Source of the DNA: Branchiostoma floridae
Lineage: Eukaryota > Chordata > Leptocardii > Amphioxiformes > Branchiostomatidae
Length of the DNA: 60,650 nucleotides
Reading direction: 5' to 3'
Assembly (NCBI RefSeq): GCF_000003815.2
Contig: NC_049996.1
Location: 6,685,731-6,746,380 of the forward strand
Shown: positions 60,534-60,650 of the stretch, in pieces
Layout: every line of letters begins with the position of its first letter
Numbering within the stretch: the first letter of the stretch is position 1
Program-made: the position numbers and the translations under genes
Notes under the pieces: model-generated
What the model was told of the DNA's origin: nothing
Seen by the model: the letters and a program-made list of their open reading frames with translations, nothing else
Database searches by the model: none

Positions 60534-60650
60534 TTGAATTCTTCAACACTACTTTCTCTCGACCAGCTTCGTTGATATCCAATTTGATTACATTATCAGA
60601 TAGCTGTCATGATTAGTCAGGAAAAGTTTGTTTCTCAGACGGTACAGAGT
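60534..60650 (-). other. Candidate 5' untranslated exon of the modular gene
   Basis: On the - strand this stretch ends with AATTCAAG followed by gtaagtgcac, a strong donor. A good acceptor (tttgctccag) lies at about 58845, just upstream of the ATG at 58806. The segment contains a short ATG reading frame that stops after a few codons, so it is read as leader, not as coding. It runs off the window edge. The pairing of the two sites is inferred. Confidence 0.4.

Overview
This is a eukaryotic nuclear window. Genes are split into short exons with GT/AG junctions, introns and intergenic DNA are AT-rich and full of repeats, and four gaps of exactly 100 N mark a draft assembly. I infer a marine invertebrate deuterostome, most likely a cephalochordate (amphioxus, Branchiostoma). 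The reasons are the mix of tRNA-derived SINEs, GGCC-ended foldback MITEs, Penelope-like and CR1/RTE-type retroelement tails, and the very repeat-rich introns. The species call rests on recollection of repeat style, not on a search.

Layout: 1-20 kb is almost gene-free. It holds SINEs, three families of small inverted-repeat elements, a ~120-bp tandem array (5.8-6.5 kb), a long GAGT microsatellite (6.9 kb) and a Penelope-like 3' end carrying a hammerhead-like motif (15.1-15.4 kb). Within it are a 152-codon orphan ORF (3.25-3.7 kb, +) and a sialyltransferase-like exon pair (4.0-4.5 kb, -) that is duplicated around an assembly gap. From 20 to 37 kb there are two well-formed exons of an unrecognised + strand gene (20.2-20.6 kb), a signal-peptide first exon on the - strand (24.6 kb), a LINE tail, and a perfect 903-bp tandem duplication (32.7-34.5 kb) carrying a palindromic 39-bp minisatellite.

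From 37.4 to 60.6 kb the window is dominated by one - strand gene, which I reconstructed exon by exon. Twenty-two coding exons run from ATG 58806 to TAA 40550-40552. Their lengths sum to 3918 bases, exactly 1305 codons plus stop, with every junction phase matching. The N-terminal ~386 residues form a compact unrecognised domain encoded by exons of mixed phase. Everything after it is built from modules with phase 1 at both ends: acidic/proline linkers, a duplicated PPK motif, a 15-base micro-exon, a SEA domain with an intact GSVV motif, a 45-base exon that is almost entirely an SV40-type nuclear localisation signal, and a last exon with three WKSLRM repeats. Six more phase 1-1 exons lie beyond the stop (39967 to 37444). 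They are compatible in phase with the last small exon, so the locus probably makes at least two 3' isoforms. Introns of this gene contain a LINE 3' end, a second Penelope-like tail, a foldback, a MITE and a 58-bp minisatellite.

The most noteworthy system is this modular gene: an ordinarily extracellular SEA fold sits in a chain with no visible signal peptide or membrane segment, directly upstream of a skippable nuclear localisation exon.
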